This document shows, piece by piece, positions 5,278 to 7,955 of a stretch of DNA of 7,955 nucleotides; the first letter of the stretch is position 1, and each line of letters begins with the position of its first letter. The stretch covers positions 883-8,837 of the forward strand of contig JAJQCU010000218.1 of NCBI GenBank assembly GCA_021202575.1. The letters are read 5' to 3'. A program made the translations under genes and the position numbers. The notes under the pieces are model-generated. The model saw only the letters and a list, made by a program, of their open reading frames with translations, searched no databases and was not told the origin of the DNA. The DNA is from Lachnospiraceae bacterium. GTDB taxonomy: Bacteria > Bacillota > Clostridia > Lachnospirales > Lachnospiraceae.

Positions 5278-7118
5278 GACAATACCGCCTCCCTGCCAAA
5301 ATTCTCCAGACTCTGCTGGGCATTCCACAGTGCCGCGTAGGAGCCGTTTTGCCCAAGCAGCTCCTTATGGGTTCCGCTCTCCGCAATTCTCCCGTCGTCC
5401 ATCACGTAAATCCGGTCGGCGCCGGTCGCGTTGGCCAGCCGGTGCGAAATCAGAATCACGGTCTTTCTGCCCGCCAGCGCGTGAATCTGAGCCATAATCT
5501 CAGTCTCACTCTCCACATCAATGTTGGAGGTGGCCTCATCAAAAATATACACCGGGCTGTCATGGAGCAGGGCCCTCGCCAGAGCCAGGCGCTGGCGCTG
5601 GCCGCCGGACAGATTATTGCCCTGTTCAGTCAGGAGAGTATCCAGACCCTTCTCCGAACGGACAAAATCCGCCAGATTTACCTGCTCCAGTATCCGCCAC
5701 AGCTCCTCATCCGACGCCGTTGGCCGCCCCATCAGCAGATTGTCCCGGACGGTACCTTTAAATAAATAGCTGTGGTGGCTGACATAGGTGATATTCTGAA
5801 ATAAACTCGTTTCGTTTAACTCCCTTAACTCCACGCCGCCTACCGTCACACTGCCCTCGTAGCCGCGGTTTCGGCCCATCAGAATGGACGCCAGTGTGGA
5901 TTTGCCGCAGCCGGATTCTCCCACAACGGAAATAAAGCTGCCCCAGGGAATTGACAGGTCAACGCCATGCAGAACCTCCCGTTCTTTTTCATCAGCGCTT
6001 CCACAACCCTTTTCACCGGCACTCACGCTCTCCTTTTCATCTGTGCCTTCACATTTCTTTTCATCAGCGCTTCCATGTTCCTTTTCCTCCGTGTTTCCAT
6101 AAGAGAAGGATAACCCATGGCAGACGATCGATCCATTTTCAGGGCATGGCGCACTCTTTTGCTCCGGCTCCGGCAAATCCAGCAGCCTGAAGATCTTGTC
6201 GCTGGCCGCCATGCCGTTCATGGCCACATGAAAATAAGAGCCCAGCTGCCGCATGGGAATGAAGAAATCAGCGGAAAGCAGGATGATCAGCAGACAGCCG
6301 GACAAAGTCACATGTCCCGCCATATACTGCGTCACCGCCATAATCAGCCCCAGAGCCGCGCCGCCGTAAGCAATAAAATCCATAATCGTAATGGAGTTAA
6401 GCTGCATGGTCAGCACCTTCATGGTAATTTTGCGGAATTTTTCCGCCTCCTCATTCATTTCCTCCTGCTTGAATTCATCGGCCTGGTAAATTTTCAGAGT
6501 GGTCAGACCCTGCAGATTCTCCAGAAAGACATCCCCAAGCGCGGTGTACTGTCCCCAGTACTTGCCCAGCAGCTTTTTGGCCCAGGTCTGCACCAGGGCA
6601 ATGGCGATGGGAATCAGCGGCACGCAGACCAGTAATACAATCGCTGACGGCACATTGACAAAGCACAGATAAATAAACAGGGTGAATGGCGCCAGCATGG
6701 CATAGAAAAACTGGGGAAGATAAGCCCCGAAATAGGTTTCCAGCTGATCCACGCCCTCCACAGAGACCTGAACGATCTCTGAAGTCGCCGTCTGTTCATT
6801 GTAGGACGCTCCCAGGCGCAGCAGTTTTTCATAAATTTTCTGCCGCAGAATTTTTTTTACTGCCTTTGAGGACAGAAAGCTCATGCGGGAGGCGCCGATG
6901 GCGCAGCCAAAGCGAATGAGCACCGCGGCCAGAGCAATGGCAAGAGTTGTAAGCATGGCAGTCTGCCCCGCCGTTCCGTCAAATAAGTCTGCTAAAAACA
7001 TGGTGATGCCGGTCATCATGGCGATATTGGCCAGAAGGGCGCACCACTGGAAAATTACGTTTCCGATAATATATTTCATGCTGCCGCTGACTACCGCGGT
7101 CAGACGTTTGTCGATCAT
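5274..7118 (-). CDS. cydD: CydD-like ABC exporter, fused permease and ATPase with repeat insertion
   Basis: This 614-residue half-transporter is the likely partner of the CydC-like protein. Membrane segments are seen at about 17-46, 54-76, 135-155, 157-176, 247-266 and 272-288; the YFGAYLPQFFYAMLAP stretch is CydD-like. ATPase motifs: A-loop Tyr340 in SFSYG, Walker A GESGCGKST (400-408, Lys406), signature LSGGQ (503-507), Walker B YIFDE (Asp527, Glu528) and His559 in ISHR. The Q-loop position reads YVSHHSYLF, so His448 replaces the expected Gln. Five 8-residue repeats (343-382) are inserted between the A-loop strand and the next strand, LHGVDLSI. ATG 7118 has AAAGGA at 7127-7132 with an 8-nt spacer; an in-frame TTG at 7160 lies inside the inverted repeat and is rejected. 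No cydAB genes are in view, so the link to cytochrome bd is by family only and the substrate is open. Confidence 0.85.
   Translation of the reverse strand: MIDKRLTAVVSGSMKYIIGNVIFQWCALLANIAMMTGITMFLADLFDGTAGQTAMLTTLAIALAAVLIRFGCAIGASRMSFLSSKAVKKILRQKIYEKLLRLGASYNEQTATSEIVQVSVEGVDQLETYFGAYLPQFFYAMLAPFTLFIYLCFVNVPSAIVLLVCVPLIPIAIALVQTWAKKLLGKYWGQYTALGDVFLENLQGLTTLKIYQADEFKQEEMNEEAEKFRKITMKVLTMQLNSITIMDFIAYGGAALGLIMAVTQYMAGHVTLSGCLLIILLSADFFIPMRQLGSYFHVAMNGMAASDKIFRLLDLPEPEQKSAPCPENGSIVCHGLSFSYGNTEEKEHGSADEKKCEGTDEKESVSAGEKGCGSADEKEREVLHGVDLSIPWGSFISVVGESGCGKSTLASILMGRNRGYEGSVTVGGVELRELNETSLFQNITYVSHHSYLFKGTVRDNLLMGRPTASDEELWRILEQVNLADFVRSEKGLDTLLTEQGNNLSGGQRQRLALARALLHDSPVYIFDEATSNIDVESETEIMAQIHALAGRKTVILISHRLANATGADRIYVMDDGRIAESGTHKELLGQNGSYAALWNAQQSLENFGREAVLS
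5973..6092 (-). repeat. Five degenerate 24-bp (8-residue) repeats inside the cydD-like gene
   Basis: The coded units are TEEKEHGS, ADEKKCEG, TDEKESVS, AGEKGCGS and ADEKEREV. Their shared pattern is x-[DEG]-E-K followed by four variable residues, so the block is exactly 120 bp in frame. On the plus strand, CTTTTCATCAGCGCTTCCA recurs almost unchanged in two units three periods apart. The block is charged and low in complexity, and is predicted to be a solvent-exposed loop between two early strands of the ATPase domain. A 24-bp period keeps the frame when copies are gained or lost. Confidence 0.88.
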
Positions 7119-7153
7119 AATTTCGTTCCTTTCCAGATAAAATAGTTGTTTCC

Positions 7154-7229
7154 GGAACAAACATTTAAGAAAAGAACGGCGAAAAACTATCGTTAATCTT
7201 CGCCTTATCTTTTCTTAAATGTTTGTTCC
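7154..7229. repeat. 76-bp inverted repeat with 22-bp perfect arms and an inner stem
   Basis: Arms at 7154-7175 and 7208-7229 are perfectly complementary over 22 bp. Inside, GGCGAA (7178-7183) pairs with TTCGCC (7199-7204) around a 15-nt loop. The whole forms a near-continuous hairpin with a small internal bulge. It lies between the DUF454 and cydD-like genes, with its base about 20 nt before the cydD ribosome binding site. Read on the minus strand, the inner stem is followed by GTTCTTTTCTT, which looks like a terminator tail, but that U-rich run is itself the 3' outer arm. It could be an attenuator, an RNA processing site or a short palindromic mobile element. No flanking target duplication is evident. 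Confidence 0.93.
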
Positions 7230-7312
7230 TGCTTTTCTGGCTATCATTTCAATGCTTTCTTTTTAATGACTGCTTCCGGATCTTGCACTTTCCTTAATAT
7301 ACAGTGTTTGCC

Positions 7313-7705
7313 TCAGGCCGCCGGTTCCGCCTGCGGGGGAATGGTTTTCACTTTTACGAAAAAATACAGCAGGTGGCAGACCCACACGACAGCCAGCACC
7401 GCCCGCCCGATGGGCACGCTGGACATCATGGCAAAGCCGATGGCCATGATCAGGGTTACTGTGATGACGATGCGCAGCTTGGTCTTCATGGTCATACCCT
7501 CGCCTTTCACGAAGGTCTCCAGATTATTTTTGTACAGCTTCGTCCCCTGAAACCAGGCGCTGAGCTTCTCAGAGCTTTTGCCAAAGCAGAAGGCCGCCAG
7601 CATCAAAAAAGGCACCGTCGGCAGAATGGGCAAAACCGTTCCGACAGCACCCAGGCCGAGCGCCAGAAATCCCAGCGCCATGGAGACTATTTTTTTTACT
7701 TTCAT
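7313..7705 (-). CDS. DUF454 (YbaN-type) small inner-membrane protein
   Basis: This 130-residue membrane protein belongs to the DUF454/YbaN family, whose biochemical function is not established. Four hydrophobic segments (about 6-23, 28-42, 77-94 and 99-118) are joined by short charged loops. The family hallmark VLPILPTVPFLMLAAFCF spans residues 24-41 and is followed by a KSSEKLSAWF segment. Family length is usually near 120-140, so it looks complete. ATG 7705 has GGAGAG at 7713-7718 with a 7-nt spacer. A promoter at 7762-7790 and a palindrome at 7732-7751 lie directly upstream and suggest repressor control. It is followed, after 194 bp containing the large inverted repeat, by the CydDC-like genes in the same direction. 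I see no good separate promoter for them, so read-through from this gene is plausible. Confidence 0.88.
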   Translation of the reverse strand: MKVKKIVSMALGFLALGLGAVGTVLPILPTVPFLMLAAFCFGKSSEKLSAWFQGTKLYKNNLETFVKGEGMTMKTKLRIVITVTLIMAIGFAMMSSVPIGRAVLAVVWVCHLLYFFVKVKTIPPQAEPAA

Positions 7706-7731
7706 AGTGGTACTCTCCGTTTCTCTTTCTG

Positions 7732-7751
7732 GTTAGTTCTTTAAAACTAAC
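7732..7751. promoter_or_regulatory. 20-bp palindrome, likely repressor operator for the DUF454 gene
   Basis: GTTAGTT (7732-7738) and AACTAAC (7745-7751) are perfect 7-bp arms with a 6-nt centre. The site sits about 4-24 nt downstream of the predicted transcription start and upstream of the ribosome binding site. Its size, symmetry and placement fit a dimeric repressor such as a TetR-family protein. The regulator itself is not in the window. A small RNA hairpin is the alternative reading. Confidence 0.55.
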
Positions 7752-7761
7752 ATCTGTTCTT

Positions 7762-7790
7762 ATGTTATTACAGAGAATTCTTTTTGTCAA
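7762..7790 (-). promoter_or_regulatory. Sigma-A promoter of the DUF454 gene
   Basis: On the minus strand a perfect TTGACA (7785-7790) is followed, after a 17-nt AT-rich spacer, by TAACAT (7762-7767, 4 of 6 to TATAAT). The predicted start is near 7755, about 50 nt before the ATG at 7705. It may also serve the downstream CydDC-like genes if transcription passes the inverted repeat. Confidence 0.65.
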
Positions 7791-7904
7791 GGCAGGAAAG
7801 TGACTCAGAAAGATTTTTGATGAAACTGTCTGTTTGTCATGTTTCCCAACCCTGTGAACAGTAACAATAGTAACAGAGTATCAGATTGGACAGAAATTTT
7901 AAGA

Positions 7905-7933
7905 TTGACAAATTTTGTACTCCATGATAGAGT
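7905..7933 (+). promoter_or_regulatory. Divergent plus-strand promoter pointing off the right edge
   Basis: A perfect TTGACA (7905-7910) is followed after 17 nt by TAGAGT (7928-7933, 4 of 6 to TATAAT). A short dyad, TACTC at 7918-7922 and GAGTA at 7930-7934, overlaps the spacer and -10 box. No plus-strand ORF begins inside the window after it, so any gene lies beyond 7955. The 250 bp from 7706 to 7955 otherwise contain only the DUF454 promoter and palindrome and a short direct repeat AGTAACA at 7860-7866 and 7869-7875. Confidence 0.45.
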
Positions 7934-7955
7934 ATTAATCAATTCAGTATTCTGA

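Noticed and set aside
7139..7144. Minus-strand TATTTT as a cydD -10 box
   Set aside because: It would place the transcription start within the ribosome binding site, and there is no acceptable -35 box.
7119..7160. In-frame TTG at 7160 as an earlier start for the CydD-like protein
   Set aside because: It lies in the arm of the inverted repeat, and the ATG at 7118 has a good AAAGGA at 8-nt spacing.
7782..7790. TTTGTCAA-like sequences (here and near 7905) as Spo0A boxes
   Set aside because: Each is simply the reverse complement of a TTGACA -35 box, so the match carries no extra information.
1..7955. CRISPR arrays, tRNA or rRNA genes, insertion sequences, phage attachment sites
   Set aside because: No spaced repeat array, cloverleaf, rRNA segment, transposase or integrase coding was seen on either strand.

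Overview
The window looks like a chromosomal piece from a Gram-positive anaerobe, most likely a Lachnospiraceae-type Clostridia. The evidence is the gene order gdpP-rplI-dnaB, which is typical of Firmicutes, GC-rich codon use beside AT-rich promoters, strong AGGAGG-type ribosome binding sites, and the style of the proteins. Genus and species cannot be read from the sequence. Every confident gene is on the minus strand, so the window reads from right to left.

Right end (7955 to 7119): a regulatory region comes first. It has a TTGACA-type minus-strand promoter with a 20-bp palindrome just downstream, which drives a small four-helix membrane protein of the DUF454/YbaN family (7313-7705). A separate plus-strand promoter at 7905-7933 points off the right edge, so a divergent gene probably starts outside the window. 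Between the DUF454 gene and the next gene is a 76-bp inverted repeat with 22-bp perfect arms (7154-7229).

Middle (7118 to 3619): two ABC exporter half-transporters overlap by ATGA. They resemble CydD (5274-7118) and CydC (3619-5277), and probably form a heterodimer. No cydAB oxidase genes are visible. The CydD-like protein carries five degenerate 8-residue repeats inside its nucleotide-binding domain and has His where the Q-loop Gln is expected. Two hairpins close this unit (3600-3617 and 3541-3578).

Left part (3543 to 1): a 23-bp tandem repeat touches an extended -10 promoter. The predicted transcript has a leader of about 180 nt and runs through gdpP (cyclic-di-AMP phosphodiesterase, 1209-3275), rplI (ribosomal protein L9, 726-1172), a possible 31-codon small ORF (605-700) and the first 200 codons of dnaB (replicative helicase), which runs off the left edge. 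This unit joins c-di-AMP turnover, ribosome assembly and DNA replication.

The window is mostly housekeeping and transporter content. I did not find a clear new multi-gene system. The best leads are the minisatellite-like insertion in the CydD-like ATPase, the long inverted repeat before it, the repeat-flanked gdpP promoter, and two small ORFs whose stop codons sit in or next to downstream ribosome binding sites.
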